64,000 nt of DNA, taken from positions 147,380,233 through 147,444,232 of the forward strand of contig CM067359.1 of assembly GCA_034401795.1 (NCBI GenBank), written 5' to 3'. Shown piece after piece: positions 1-39,275 of the stretch. This DNA is from Chaetoderma sp. LZ-2023a (lineage: Eukaryota > Mollusca > Caudofoveata > Chaetodermatida > Chaetodermatidae). The position numbers and the translations under genes are program-made. The notes under the pieces were generated by a model, which had not been told where the DNA came from, did not search any database, and saw nothing but the letters and a program-made list of their open reading frames with translations. Numbering within the stretch: position 1 is the first letter of the stretch; the number at the start of each line of letters is the position of its first letter.

Positions 1-600
1 TTAAAGGAGAGATTTATCACCAACACTGTTTTTATATATGCTTCCAATAGCCTTGAACTTACTGAACCTAAGTCACTAGATTGATATATTTTCCAGACCT
101 GTATGTTGAATATTTTGAAACTAATTTGACTGAAAGCCATTGCTGCCATAGGCAGCAATGATTTCCAATCAAATTAGTTTCAAAATTATTCAACATTATA
201 TATGACATTAAGATATAAGACATAACAAAAATGAAATTCTATATATGATGTCAATAGCCTTGTACTAACTGAACCTAAACTCACTAGATTGATATAATTT
301 CCATACCTGTATGTTAAATAGGCCAAGAATTTAAAGATATGTTCTATATATGCTTTCAATAGCCTTGAACTGACTGAACCTAAGTCACTAGAATGATATA
401 TTTTCCGTACCTGTATGTTGAATTTTAATTTTTTTTTTTTTTTTAAAACTAATTTGACTAGAAACCATTGCTGCCATAGACAACATTGATTTCCAGTCAA
501 ATTAATTTCAATATATTCAATAAAATTTAAACTGATTGAAACTAATTCACTAGAATGACATCATTTCCTTACCTGTATAAATGCTAGCTTTATACAATGT
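1..600. repeat. Repeated 75-95 bp modules with palindromic inserts
   Basis: A module reading roughly ATAGCCTTGAACTGACTGAA, then CACTAGATTGATATATTTTC and ACCTGTATGTTGAAT, recurs near 45-110, 250-325 and 355-420, with a worn copy near 530-580. The first and third are followed by palindromes of the GAAACTAATTTGACTGG family (104-196, 416-520). The opening bases (TTAAAGGAGAGATTTA) recur at 3909. Confidence 0.6.
104..196. mobile_element. Palindromic MITE-like hairpin (TGTTGAATATTTTGAAAC family)
   Basis: The arms run TGTTGAATATTTTGAAACTA to its complement, with ATTGCTGCC and GGCAGCAAT at the centre. The same sequence recurs across the window. Confidence 0.65.
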
Positions 601-2000
601 GCAATGATAAATTATTCCATACATAACCTACTTCTTTCCTTGATACCTCGCTACAACGCTACACTATTGCAAGGGCGATAACCCACTTTAATAGTCTAGG
701 TCACTCTTCTCCCGCTACACTATTATAAGGGAGACAACCCAATTTCTATTATGAGGTCATTAGCGCGAGATTATAAACAAACATGCGCGTTCCAAGTTAA
801 TGTCGTCTGATGTGTATTATGTACAATTTTTTCCATCTGTAGGATCAATTAAGCGTGAATTTGAGTATTGGCTAGCTTTATGATTAATGATTCGCTTCAA
901 GTCTGTTAGATAGCAATTTAAATAACAAGTTTGATACTTAATTATTTTTGTTTTTACAATATCTGGCAAACAAATTAAAAAAGTATTGTGTGCCAATCCT
1001 CAATTTTATTTGGTAGCAAGTGTGATTGTTATTATTGTTTAACAACGGTCTGATATTCACATTGGAGTATATTCCATGCCACCTCTCAATTTTCAGTAAG
1101 TATTCTATAATTATTCATCCATCATCAATATGTACGGTTTTTAATTTTTTGGTCTTTAGAAAATCTATTACTACGATTATTTAAAAAATATTTTGACCTA
1201 ATTTTACTATCTTTGACAATAACCGTTCCGTATCAGTTATCCTTTATTTCATTTTCTGACTTACAATTTTACCGCTATGAATCAAATATAAACTCGTATA
1301 AGTCTAAGATAAAAAGTTATCAGATTTTCAATATTTGACGTCATACAGTACAGTATGAAATTGAATTTTAATATTTGCAATATGAAGACGAATGCTCTCT
1401 GATACAAAATTTTCCGTTGAATAAATTGATTTTAATTGGATGGGAGTATATTGCAGTAATAACTCCCTGATTTTTTATTTTATTTTTATAAAGTTAAGGT
1501 CAAAATATTCAACGGTACATTTTATGTTATTTGGGGACATTTGTTATTTTATTTCTGAACTGTACTTTTAACTTAAGAAATTTCTAAAGTGTATATATAA
1601 TATATTTTTTTAACATATTATTATAGAACATACATTCAAACAAATAATTAAAACTAATATTTAATAAACATATATACAAATAAATTATAAATTTCTTTAT
1701 AAAGTGATAGATTTAATAGATAGGTAGATAGGAAAGTTGGAAGTGGCTGTATCGGCTCCTCGGTGAGGTTTTTATGGGATCCCAATAATAACTGTCACCC
1801 AGAAATACAGCTCAGGAATTTAAAGGGGGGAGTCTTGAAGAAGCCTTTTACTAAATTTACCAAAATGGTAGGCATAAAATTATGCCTCAGATCAAATTAC
1901 TTTTCAGCTTTATGGCCATATATTAGTATTCAACGAGTTACTTTTGATGACTTAGATATTGTGGAGCTTTTGGACAATTCCGTTCTTACATCTTTTACAA
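600..2000. other. Gene-free AT-rich DNA
   Basis: AT-rich sequence without a supportable ORF, exon or RNA gene. Frequent stops occur in all frames. Confidence 0.6.
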
Positions 2001-2008
2001 AAAAATTG

Positions 2009-2170
<162 letters not shown>

Positions 2171-2685
2171 TCTTGTTTTACCACAATTTACATTTGTATA
2201 TATGTATCATTTCTCTGGCCATTGGTCGGTTGATCAACCAATAAACTATTTTAACTCATAGCCTATTTTAACGTAAACTTTAACCAAACAGATTTATACA
2301 TAATTTAACTTAAGCTTTAACTCAAACGAAAAACAAACGAAAAATGAACCCTTTCACCGTCACATTCCACAATAACATTTCTTCACATTGTAATAATTAC
2401 TCTACTGTTATTTTAAAACTACTTTACTGTATACTGTTGCTACCAAAGGTAACAAACGACTGCTTACAGTCAAATTAATTTTAATATAAGACTTCTAGTT
2501 AAGTCACTCTGGAATTAAGATGTGAAAAATATATTTGTGAATGCGTTAAGTATAAATATAAATTAAATATAAATACAATTTTCTTTTAAGCTAAACTGAC
2601 AAGTTTTCTTTCTTGGTTAATGCTGATAAAATATTGACTATTAAATTATAAATACATATGTGTATATTTGTTGATTAATTTATTG

Positions 2686-2688
<3 letters not shown>

Positions 2689-2764
<76 letters not shown>
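2689..2764. repeat. (TA)n microsatellite
   Basis: About 38 uninterrupted TA units. Confidence 0.97.
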
Positions 2765-2769
<5 letters not shown>

Positions 2770-3905
2770 TGTATTAATTTTCCTTTTCAATATGATATGA
2801 ATCGTTATGACTTGGTCATTCATACTCAACAATTTATGACCTGTAATGACTGATAACTAAAGGTTGACTTTCGTTCGCATAGCTTATGGTATAAATGTTA
2901 ATATATTATTTAAGCTTAATATATATGATATATATGCATGTCTCTTTTTATCATATCTCACTAAGTTAATTAAAAATTATTATGTGTCTCTGTTGACCAT
3001 CGTGCTAATGTAGAAATCTTCCAACCGTCCAACACAGGATACACTTATATGCAGAGTATGTATTGGTATATAATTAACTATACCTTCCATTGACATAGTT
3101 TAGCAAGTTTTGTTGAAGTATTTTCATGCATACATGTTGATTTAAAAAAAATTAGTATGACTGTCAGTCATTGTTACTGTAAGTAACAATGATTTTCAGT
3201 AATACTGGTGTAAACAATTTCTACACATGCTTAATGCTAAAGAGGTTTACTTGTGCAAAAAGGTATTTACCTTACTTTTATGACAATAGCTTGTTCTTAG
3301 AAATGTCTAGTCATTGCGATATATTATAACAATGGAAATATGTATCTCTAGTACTGATAATGATATGCATATGCATTTATATCTTTATTATTCCGATACA
3401 TTTTTGACTCCTTAATTGTTTCTTATAATACTACCATCTTATCAAATTAAAATTGTAAAATTTTTTTTATTTTTTTATTTGGTTAATGAAATAAAATACT
3501 ATAATATAAATTTAAAAATGCAGTTCCACCTTGATTCTACTTTAGTATATTTACCAACCAGACCTTATGTGACATCTAACCAGGTCTTCCTCTTGATTCT
3601 TCAAGACGGAGTTGTTGTACCAAAGGCATGATAGAGGGTTTTGGCAACTTGTTGTCATGACGTAATAGCGCGTATTAAAGCTACATAATCAAGATCATCG
3701 ATAGCGGTTAACATATCATTTGTAATTAATGACATACTAATTTATACGTAGTACATAATATATTAATGATTATACAGTCTGACTTGTATAACTTGTAATA
3801 TTTTATTTAATATGTTAAAATCAGTGACCTATGATTTAATATCCAATTTTTATCAGTGATGTTGATTAAATTCTCCCGTCTACAAATTATTTTACTCCAA
3901 TTGTG
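2770..3905. other. Gene-free AT-rich DNA with degraded hairpins
   Basis: No supportable gene. A worn palindrome near 3150-3210 (CATTGTTACTG and its complement) resembles the MITE hairpin core. Confidence 0.5.
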
Positions 3906-3935
3906 GACTTAAAGGAGAGATTTACCATCAACACT

Positions 3936-4230
3936 GGGATCACTAGAGCCGCATATTCTTCGACCACACAATATTAGAATGATTTGGAAAAAATCATGTG
4001 AGAGTCATTGACGTTTACCTTTCCCATGCCATTATGATTGGATTGAAGATGAATTAGAACATTTTGGTGGATTGCGCCAAGCACCTGGAGCAGGTATCAA
4101 TCTGATTTGGTGCAGTTGTAAGAAGAATGGCAGCTAAAAAGCTGCGGTTGTTGTAAGGATAACATTCCATGCACAGAACTCCACATTGTAGGAATGACGA
4201 AACATATCTGAAAGTCATTGATGATCCAGA
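3936..4230 (+). pseudogene. Fragment: C-terminal part of a HEEADT/GCDTT family protein
   Basis: Reading across frames gives LEPHILR and MIWKK, WIEDELEHFGG, then LIWCSCKKNG and CGCCKDNIPCTELH. The order (His-Ile-Arg and Trp helix, acidic WIEDELE, then a C-x-C-K-K Cys-rich tail) matches the C-terminal end of an uncharacterised family I recognise from aquatic invertebrate genomes. A longer piece of the same family lies at 61830-62640. Stops and shifts show it is dead. The left edge coincides with the end of a repeat also found at 1-28. Confidence 0.5.
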
Positions 4231-4309
4231 AATCGCTGAATGGCAATTGTGCATAGTGTTCACATGCTGCAATCTTAGGATTTATTTACATCCTGACCAC
4301 GTGGGTCAT

Positions 4310-4441
4310 AACCGGCCTCTGCAGTGGTCTTGAAGAATGCCCATTTGCAGGCCAAGGGAATACCATTTTCGAAACTTTACCACAAGAATGACTGTCTCGG
4401 TAACCGAGCCTGCCATTCCGGTGGTAAATTTTCATCTCAAA
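4310..4441. mobile_element. Palindromic MITE, family C (copy 1)
   Basis: Holds CCCATTTGCAGGCCAAGG, a worn arm, GACTGTCTCGGTAACCGAG at the centre and CATTCCGGTGGTAAATTTTC. The best copy is at 29675-29872. Confidence 0.6.
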
Positions 4442-4663
4442 TGTTGTATTGAACCGATAGATTATGGTATGCAGATAGCATACCATTCATATCCTGTCAC
4501 ATTCCCTTATCTGTATCACAATTATCTGCTTTGTAATATCGCGTAAATGTTGAACAGTGATCGAGACCATTTTGTCTCCTCAATCTATAGTGTATAATGT
4601 CATGTAAGTGCCAATGCATTACATTCTTTGTTATGTAATAGTCATCTTGTTAACTATTTTGGA

Positions 4664-4740
4664 ACTAATTTGATTGAATGACCTTGCTGGATAAGGCAAC
4701 AACAACTTCCAGTCAAATTAGTTTCAAAATATTCAACAGC
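4664..4740. mobile_element. Palindromic MITE hairpin just after the CAP stop codon
   Basis: Arms GGAACTAATTTGATTGAA and CAGTCAAATTAGTTTC flank a TTGCTG core. On the CAP strand the hairpin begins about 40 nt after the stop, so it would fall in the 3' UTR. The sequence between reads ACAG followed by GTAAGC, a donor-like site seen in other copies. Confidence 0.6.
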
Positions 4741-4782
4741 TTACCTGTATGGTCAAACATTGTCAAACTATAGATGGCATCT

Positions 4783-31023
<26,241 letters not shown>

Positions 31024-31115
31024 TGCGATATGTAGTGATATGGTATTTTTTAATTATTTGCTTAAAAAGTATGTTAATAAGTTCTGTTTCTCGAATGTGT
31101 ATCGAAGCAGTTATC

Positions 31116-31121
31116 TTTATA
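31116..31121 (-). promoter_or_regulatory. TATA box of the CAP gene
   Basis: TATAAA reads on the minus strand 93 bases upstream of the exon 1 ATG. This would place a start site near 31090 and a 5' leader of about 65 nt with no upstream ATG in a good context that I could see. Confidence 0.5.
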
Positions 31122-31229
31122 GAATAAAAATTAAAACTTTAAATAAACAAATTTAATTAGCATAATATTAATTAACCCTTTGATCCAGAAAGGTCAAATT
31201 TGAAAACTTATTTACAATTTAATAGCATA

Positions 31230-31313
31230 TTGTGTTGATTATTTTGAAACTAACTTAACTAGAAAATGCTGCTCCAGCAGATTATTAACAAATTAGTTTT
31301 GAAATATTCAACA
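31230..31313. mobile_element. Palindromic MITE hairpin upstream of the CAP promoter
   Basis: TGTTGATTATTTTGAAACTA, then AATTAGTTTTGAAATATTCA, with GCTGCTCCAGCAG at the centre, about 110 bp upstream of the TATA box. Confidence 0.65.
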
Positions 31314-31494
31314 GTTTACCAGCATAGTTACCTTGAAAGTGAGATTCTGCAAAACCGTGGTTTAAATTTTTAACATTATCTTCATTGATGGATAAATATA
31401 TCTTAACATAGAACAATTATGATGTCTAGTTTACCCAGTTGCAAAACCGCTCAGAAATAACTGAAATTGTTTCCAAAGCAAGTTAAAACGCAAT

Positions 31495-31584
31495 GTTGAC
31501 TATTTTGAACAAGATTGGATTGGACGACATTGCTGCCTAAGGCAGCAATGTCTTCCAATCCAATTTTGTTCAAAATATTCAACG
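31495..31584. mobile_element. Palindromic MITE hairpin, GAACAAGATTGGATTGG subfamily
   Basis: TGTTGACTATTTTGAACAAG, GGATTGG, GACATTGCTGCC, TAA, then the nearly perfect complement. It shares the centre of the main family but has different inner arms. A second member is at 57008-57101. Confidence 0.75.
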
Positions 31585-31702
31585 GAATATTTTTTACTAA
31601 ATGGTTCTGTTTTTGCTTTGGTAACGTGTTAAGTTATTTCTGAGCATACGAATATCTTCTCATCAACGGTTTTTTAAAAAAATTGATGTAATATCGCCTG
31701 CG

Positions 31703-31748
31703 CGCTCTCTTTATAAACAGCAATACATTTCATTCAAAATGGTAAGTG
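31703..31748 (+). promoter_or_regulatory. Candidate TATA promoter with an ATG at an exon end
   Basis: CTTTATAAACAG is followed about 30 bp later by AAAATG and GTAAGT, an ideal donor. It points away from the CAP gene. No downstream exon could be identified, so this is weak. Confidence 0.2.
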
Positions 31749-32117
31749 GGCATTGATCGTATTTACTATGTAAGTAATTGAAAGTATATTGATTATTTTC
31801 TAAAGAGAGCATTCAATCACATCCTTTCAGATTATCAACAGTTTCCTTATTTAATTTAAAAAAAAAGATTTCCGTAAATTCAAAAAAAAAAAAAAAAATT
31901 AAATCCTCTGTACCAATCAGCTCATTGAGCATGGGTCACGTGTGGCTATTGTAAAAACTCTAGTTATTTCCCAACAGGCGCGTATTGGTAAGACGGACGT
32001 TGCTTATGGGCGTGTGCCACTCGAGGAGGACGATCCGTACCATGCTGGGGAAGTATTCTACCTAGGGCCATATTGGCGATTTGCAGAAGCATCTGTGAAT
32101 TGAGAGATACGATCTGC

Positions 32118-32640
32118 CACTCATGTGTATGATGTCATAATCAATTACGTCACAGGTAGGCTGTCGTCAAAATCATAATGCATCATGAATGACGTGTCTC
32201 ACAGGTAGGCTGTCGTCACATTCATAATGCATCATGAATGACGTATCTATCGCAAGTGTACGAATTGTAAGTTGCTGAGGAATTTACTATTTAATAAATT
32301 TTCTGTTGAAAATTTGGAAACTACATGGTAGATTAGATCATATCCTGTTAAACATCGGATAAAATCCACTTTTATCTATGCCCCACCCATCTCTAGCTAA
32401 GCTCCGCCCATGCGCTGGGCGTGTTGGGATATATTTATATACTTTGAAACCTGACTTACCAGAATTCGATTTCAAGGTAATTATACAGGCGAGCTGTTGA
32501 ATACTTTGAAACATATTTGACTGGGTGCTGTTGCTGCCTACGCTGGTACACTTGAAGGAGCATTGCGTGTTCATGACGGAATTAGATGGGCCATTCACTA
32601 TGTATTTTGATTGAGACGTCAGCCTACATATGGAGCAATT
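32118..32640. mobile_element. Two broken MITE family A pieces, head to head
   Basis: 32118-32335 carries the TGATGTCATAATCAATTACG end with an internal duplication of a 70-bp piece (TCACAGGTAGGCTGTCGTCA seen twice). 32350-32640 carries the opposite end (CCCACCCATCTCTAGCTAAG and the GTTGCTGCC half-palindrome). Confidence 0.6.
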
Positions 32641-33510
32641 GATTATTTTGACATTTTCCTGCTATATTCGTTTCATACATTGAAGTTCACAAAGCAACGT
32701 GGAGAAATATTCCTACTAACATCAGTAGTATATCAATAGCACATCTACCAATGGTTTTCATGAAGGTATTGGGCTAACATCTGCTTCAGGATTAGTCCTA
32801 GTCTGGATTGGAGTGGGTTGTTAGCTCAAGATTATGCAGAAATTGTTATGGATTGTGAACTTATGCAAATAGTCTCTGTGCATATATCATCTCGTATAAG
32901 AATTGCGGTGAGGATCCTGTTCTGAATGAAATTATAGGTACCGCAACATGTTCAAATGGTCAGTATGCTTACGTAGCACTGCACTCAGTGTTGAGATCTG
33001 GATTTCACAATTTTCAATTCTGGTGGAGCTGGTAAACATCCGTTTTATGCTACATAGATCTCAGAGAGACGGCAATACGTGACCTTCACCGTGGTGGTAG
33101 GCTGCCTTACTTTCATCTATATGATACTATTAACTCAAGACGATAGAGATGTGTGTACCTTGCAGAAATAAAAAAAAAGTTCGCAAAATTTTGAAGTGGA
33201 TTTCAGAAAGGAAATTTAGTCTTGAATGGTGTAGGCAGGAAGCTATACCTGATTAATCCAGACTACATCCGAGTGATAGAATGGTACCGGGCATCCTTGA
33301 TCAGATTGAAACATTCCTACAACTCACCAACGCAGATATCATCATAGATACGCAAGATGTTCAATGCCAGAGATGATGATGGGATCAGCCATGACGAAGC
33401 GACATCAGCCCCAATGAAGCCTGACAACTCAGAAAAACCAGTATCACGATTGTATTCTAACAATTCAAAGTAAGCACATCAGTGTATTCTGCGACTGAAT
33501 CCCTTCAAAG
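32640..33510. other. Gene-free stretch
   Basis: No supportable ORF or repeat. Short conceptual peptides are broken by stops. Confidence 0.4.
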
Positions 33511-33515
33511 CATGG

Positions 33516-33930
33516 CAATGGAGGAATCCAGTTTGGCTATGCCCCGCCCATCTCTAGCTAAGCGCCACCCACGCGTTGCTAGTGTTGGGATTGCTCGACC
33601 ATTGTGCTCTCCGAATCTCAATTTCCGGAAAACAGATATTGCCACTAAAGAACTACCTTCGTCTGGCCGAGGAAATCCATATGTCACATATGAACAGAAT
33701 AGGTTGGATAATGAACAGCGCCCAGTCAAATTAGTAACAAAATATTCAACAGAATGTTTATTAAATCGTAAAGACATACAATTCATACAACAACGCTTAG
33801 TCCGTCATCAATTAAGCGTTCGTAACGAACTTATCAATATCATTCCTGACGTAATTGATTATGACGTTGCCCACCGTACACGTCACGTAGCTGATTATGA
33901 CGTCATATGATTGACTGGAAAGGCCCATTA
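33516..33930 (-). mobile_element. MITE family A (copy 5, reverse, half of the palindrome lost)
   Basis: CAATGGAGGAATCCAGTTTG to GACTGGAAAGGCCCATT, with CCCGCCCATCTCTAGCTAAG, one arm of the core (CCAGTCAAATTAG), and GATTATGACGTCATATGA near the end. Confidence 0.75.
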
Positions 33931-33934
33931 GAGA

Positions 33935-36245
33935 CGTCCCAACGCCTAAAATTCAAGCGCCCATACTTATCATATACGTGAATATACGTGATAGAGGATC
34001 TGGAACGAGGTCCCATTTAATATCAGTATTATCAACAGACTTGCAAATTATCACATTGCATGGACTTTAGCGAGAACGTGAAGGACGTGAGTATGAAGTA
34101 TGAGGACCTAGTGGCAGGTTAGAGCCTAATTGTTGACCAAAGTGGTCGATAAGCTCTTGATGGATAGCGCCGGATCAATGCATGACTAGACCACTGCCAT
34201 ATGGTTATCTGGTAAGAAAGGTGGCGCATACCTTCCTGTGACATGTGGTCGATTCAAGCGGTCTGACCACCGTGAGCAGTGAACTGAACATGAAAAAAGG
34301 CGGTGACCCTTAAGCCTCTTTGTGTCAATAGAGCACCACAGAGCTCTGTATACTACTTAGCCCTATATAAATTACGATGCAATGGCTGAGACTTTTCAAT
34401 AAAATGAAGACTATTTAAAAGAAATAAACATAAACAAGTGTGGCGCGCTGTACGTGCGACTTCGGCAGCTTTGACAGTAATGTAAAAATGTTGCAGAAAG
34501 ACAACCCGACCAATCAACCGACCGACCGATCGACTGACCGACAGACAGAACGACTAGTTTCAACTCGCAACTAAACATGTTGGATAAAGTGATTTCTTCA
34601 TGAAAATTTTATATAGAGACCACGGAAGATTGAAAACGACAATCCTACAAATTGATGTTAAGAAAGTTCGGGAGCGCTGAGGTGGGTTCGGGTCGTGATA
34701 ACGATGCAAGGATTCTACAGTTATACTATCCATAGTAAAAGAAAGTAATGCAAAATCAATTTATGTCAATTTCCCCATTCAATGATGCTTATTGCAATGG
34801 TCAGCCTGTTATATCGCGTACTGTGGCTGATTAGACAGTGATTCATCCGTTCCGATGATCGGTCTGACTGTCCTGTCAATATTTCATCTGTATATTCATC
34901 AGCCTTAGCTCTATTTAAGCAACATATCCCATGTGGCTAGAGGAGTAATGTGCATATGCGTCTGTTCCTTTAAATGAGTGTCGTAAATCAAATTGAAGGA
35001 TGATAGATTACTTTTGACAGCTGATAAAATAAATAATTTACGCTTATTGCGTTTGACTTGTTATTTATTCATGATCGGAGGTGGGGTGTAACGCATTTGG
35101 CTTTGCCTGTCTGCATGTCTGCCCGCATGCCGTCTGTTTGTCTGTTTGCTTGTCACGGTTTTGGAAACCACTTTACCACCCATACACCAACCTACGCACC
35201 CACCCGACTGAAGGTCCCACCACGCAACACCCTGCCACTTTTGGCTGGCTAATGCCAGTTAACATTGCGTCCGATCCTAGGAGTACACGAGGATGGAGTT
35301 TAGTATGAAGGCAATAGGATACTGCTTGTCTCGGACTGATTCTATTTATTTACTGCATTTATTCTTATATCTCGCTGTAAAATGTATGAATACGTTTGAA
35401 AGCAGAATAATTAAACTACAAAAATGTTTTCTGTTGTCGTCCAAATAGACATAACTCAAGACCACTAATGTTGCTAATTCGGATTAGCTAGTGTCTATTT
35501 TCCGGCTGAGACAAGACTATTTTTGAAAATTCCGGTTTTGGCAGTCTTGGCCATTAAAGAGCTAGGTTAACACAAGCGCGGTTAACGACATGTTCGAGCA
35601 TCGTCATGGCATCTGCCACTTTCTGGAACACACCCTGGATCGCCTTTTTAACCAAAACATTTATCAATTATGGATGAATTATCAAAGAATTGATATTTTA
35701 TTTTCGACTCAAAACTAGTAAATGTCTGTCTGTTTGTCGGATTGTCTGTCTGTTTGTCGGACTGTCTGTCAGTCTGTCTGTTAGATTTTTTGACATCAGA
35801 CAAAGGAGCCCAGGTGGCAAATATAACGTACCAGACTGTCTGTCTGTCTGTCAGTCTTCTAGATGTCTGACAAGGTCGCCTACCTATTAATTGCAGTTCA
35901 TTCACACCTGTTCGCTTATCGCCCGATATTCTGTACTTTCCGTAAACAAATTGCGTACGCATAAATGTCGCAGATATGTATACTTAGAGGGTGTTAAACG
36001 CGTTCCCGTAACTCATTCAAATACACATTTTAATTTCTTTATGTTAACAGAAACTATTTTCCCATTATTTATTTATTTTCAATGGAGTCGTGAGAAAAAA
36101 CTTATGTGGAGTGTTTGAACTACTGGCTAGAATTTTGAAATGAAATAAGCCAGATTGGATGGTCGAGTATAATGTTATTTTGGGTCAATCCCGTGAAAAT
36201 ATGCGATATACGATTGCTCTGTGGCATATGTGGATGCATCATTAC
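33935..36245. other. Gene-free stretch with simple repeats
   Basis: Contains CCGA-type repeats (34500-34550), a family C MITE remnant (about 35455-35575, with GACTATTTTTGAAAATTCCG) and (CTGT)n-rich runs at 35720-35785 and 35832-35860. No gene supported. Confidence 0.5.
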
Positions 36246-36247
36246 TG

Positions 36248-36446
36248 CAATGGACCTTTCCAGTTTATCCATCACTCATATGACGTCATAATCAAGTACG
36301 GGAGGTGTAGGGGGGGATGTCATAATCAATTACGTCATGAACGCTTAATTGATGACGGACTAGGCGTTGTTGTACGAATTGTATGTCTTTACGATTTAAT
36401 AAACATCCTGTTGCATATTTTGAAACTAATTTGACTGGGCGTTAGA
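36248..36446 (+). mobile_element. MITE family A (copy 6, left half only)
   Basis: CAATGGACCTTTCCAGTTTA, CATATGACGTCATAATCAAG, GATGTCATAATCAATTACGT, TGACGGACTAGGCG, then one arm of the core palindrome before it breaks off. Confidence 0.75.
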
Positions 36447-39020
36447 ACGCGTAGCGCGAATGCGCGTGCGTCAGAGCTTCCTTGACAACACGTGTCTGAA
36501 TTGGGAGAAAAGTGTATGCCTATAGTGTACCGAGAAATTGGTACTGATAATTTCCTTAAAGGTCCCCTAAAATGTCACATACCTACATAGTGAAATTGCA
36601 TAGGAAACATATGATAGAAATCACATACAAAAGTTATTTCGTGAAAAATAGCTAAGTTTTCCGAAAACCCCCCCAAAATTAAGATTGAACGACGTTATCA
36701 AATTTACAAACCCGCTTTAGCCTTAAGACGTCTTCGGACGAAGACGCGTCATAGAGCGAGCACCTTTGTTTACATTTGACGTAGTAGAAATCGCGTGTTT
36801 TTAGTTTAATCCATAACTGCTTAAGTTCAATATAATTTTTATATTTATTAAATTTGGTATCTGTGGCTAGCTGATTTATCAATATATAATATACAAGTCA
36901 TCAGATAACGCTTACACTAAGAAAGTCGTGTCAGGATTCAAGTTACGCCCCGAGGGTTCCTACTTAGAAATCCGGCAGTGGTTCAGCGTGAATGCCTGAA
37001 AATAATATTTTCGGAAACAAGAATAATAGAACTAACGCATAAGGCTTATCGAGGGGGTGGGGGTGGGGTGGATTGCCTGGGTGGTGGGTGGGGATGCTCA
37101 GATGGGGATAGTGATCTGAATAAGTCCGCCCCGTGCGCCAGTCAGGGGAGGGGTGTTTCCATTTGAAATTTAAGCGAGGATTGAAACATTGTTTTCTCTG
37201 AACAATTATATATTTTATCTAAACGTTGCATTGCTGGATGATAAGCTATTTGACTGAATGTAGGATAAGAATTCATGGAATATTTGCCTACCAGAAAAGC
37301 GTCGTTTAGAAATTTCTGTAGGCCGCTTAAAAGCTCGTCCTTACGAGCTGCAAATTAACCGTACATTTTATATTCACAACCTATCAGAGATGGTTTATCC
37401 TCCCATATGAAGGGTTGGAGCACGGAAAAAATGTAAAATTGTCTGCTCTGAAGAGCCTGTATTCTGAATGACACAAGAGCATCTTTAGGTCCTACTTTGT
37501 TTTAAAATTTAGACATCTTCATCTTAAGGGGACTTAATGATACATCGCAATTTTGTTTGAATCCTAATCCACACATGTAATCTCAAGTATGTTATAGCCT
37601 ATGGTCTGTCTAATTGACGGCATAATGCAAGAAATATTACGTTCATTATTAAAAATAGCATTAAGTTGGATTTTGAAAAAGAGATGAGATTGGGCCATGG
37701 CCCCTCGACAGCCCACATGCTACGGGAAAGTGACATCCCGCCCGGCCACCTATAGACCACCGCTCTCTTCATCACTGCATCTGGCAGATATGATAGCTAT
37801 TAATTGTTTCTATATAGGTATATAAATAAAGACGAATAAAACATGTGCAGATGCCACATATTTAAAAAAGGAAATGATAGCCATTGAAGACATTGTGTGC
37901 CCAATTTGCAAACAAAATAATTGTATGTGTAAGTAATAGTGGCACAGCGTACATATAGGTCCTGTGAGTCGCGAGTCGTGAGAATTGTTGAATTAGTTTT
38001 TTAAACGCTCAGGCAAAAGTTACGTTTTATATTTATGATTCAATAGCTTCACAATTATTTTTTCATGATCATGGCACATGGATGTGGGTTGGTTGGGAGG
38101 GCGGTCCATCGCCCAAACCCCCCTTCGTTATGCCACTGGTTCTGATCATTGCCCATTGTTGTGGGTGGGTTGGGAGGGTGGTCCGGCAACGCCCAAAACC
38201 ACATTCTCTCCGCCAATGGTTCTGATCTTCAATTTTCATAGGATTTGCTTTATATTTTGTCTCAGAATGAGAGCAAAGATTCGAAATCCTAGTAGACCTA
38301 CAGGCAGGTAAACTCACGCACGCACGCACGCACCGCACCGCACCGCACGTACGCACGTACGTACGCACGCTCGCACGAACGCGCACACGCACGCACGCAC
38401 GCACACACACACACAAGCATACAGACAGGCCCATGTGCAATACCGTTTTTCTATGGATCGGTGGGGAGCTAAGGCATTGAATATGAACGAACGCATTAGT
38501 TACCTGTAGTATTATATTACCCTCGGCCAGAATGGGCTATATAGAAGAGGATATATTGCATTCGGTTCTGTCTATCTCTGCCTGCGTTCGTGGGAGATTG
38601 CGTACCTGCCCAGATCTCGATCCAATTAAGTAACACGATATATTGTTGCGACTAATGGGCGGCTTTGTTAAAAATGGAAAAAATTGAGAACGACAGGCTT
38701 ACCGACCGACAAACAGACTGACAAACAGGCGTATACTATACATTTGCGAGTTTCGACTAATTACTTCTGATCCCATATTTGGCTCAGGGTTCAAGAAAGG
38801 TTACTATCTTGTGCTAGGATTTTCAAATGCGGGCGCTGATTGGCATCTCAGGTACTGCTAGTCCGTTTTGGCGCAATTTTAACACAAGATATTTTGTCAC
38901 CGTGTGCTAGGATTCCTGCCACATTGATCGTGGTGCGGAAAAGATAGTCGAAACATCTGCAATCTGTGATTGTTCTCGTTACTGTTAATGACACTGTGTT
39001 TCCCGTGATTAACCCATCTT
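36447..39020. other. Gene-free stretch
   Basis: G-rich runs at 37045-37095, CGCA/CGTA alternating purine-pyrimidine repeats at 38311-38415 and a small AGACGTCTTCG inverted repeat near 36727. No supportable exon. Confidence 0.5.
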
Positions 39021-39275
39021 GTCTTAACGTAACACTTTAATGGTCAAGGCCGCCAAAACGGTCTTGAGGAATGTCCATTTTTTCATCCAAGGAATTTGAT
39101 TTTTGAAAATTTACGATTGGAATGACTAACCGAGCCAGTCACTTCAGTGGTAAATTATCAAAAATAGTCTTCTCTCAGCCGGCAAATAGACACTAGGCTT
39201 AGGAAAAAATGAATTTTCATGACCGTTTTCATGGTCAAGCCGGACAAAAAACCAGCACCTGCAGGGGTTTTAGAT
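39020..39275. mobile_element. Palindromic MITE, family C (copy 5)
   Basis: GGTCAAGGCCGCCAAAACGG, GATTTTTGAAAATTTACGA, CCGAGCCAGTCACTTCAGTG, AAAATAGTCTTCTCTCAGCC and TTTCATGGTCAAGCCGG, with mirrored outer ends. Confidence 0.65.

Noticed and set aside
4286..4546. ORFs on both strands over a palindromic MITE
   Set aside because: Palindromes give mirrored frames; no protein features.
35690..35962. Short ORFs over CTGT repeats
   Set aside because: Low-complexity repeat read-through with no motif.
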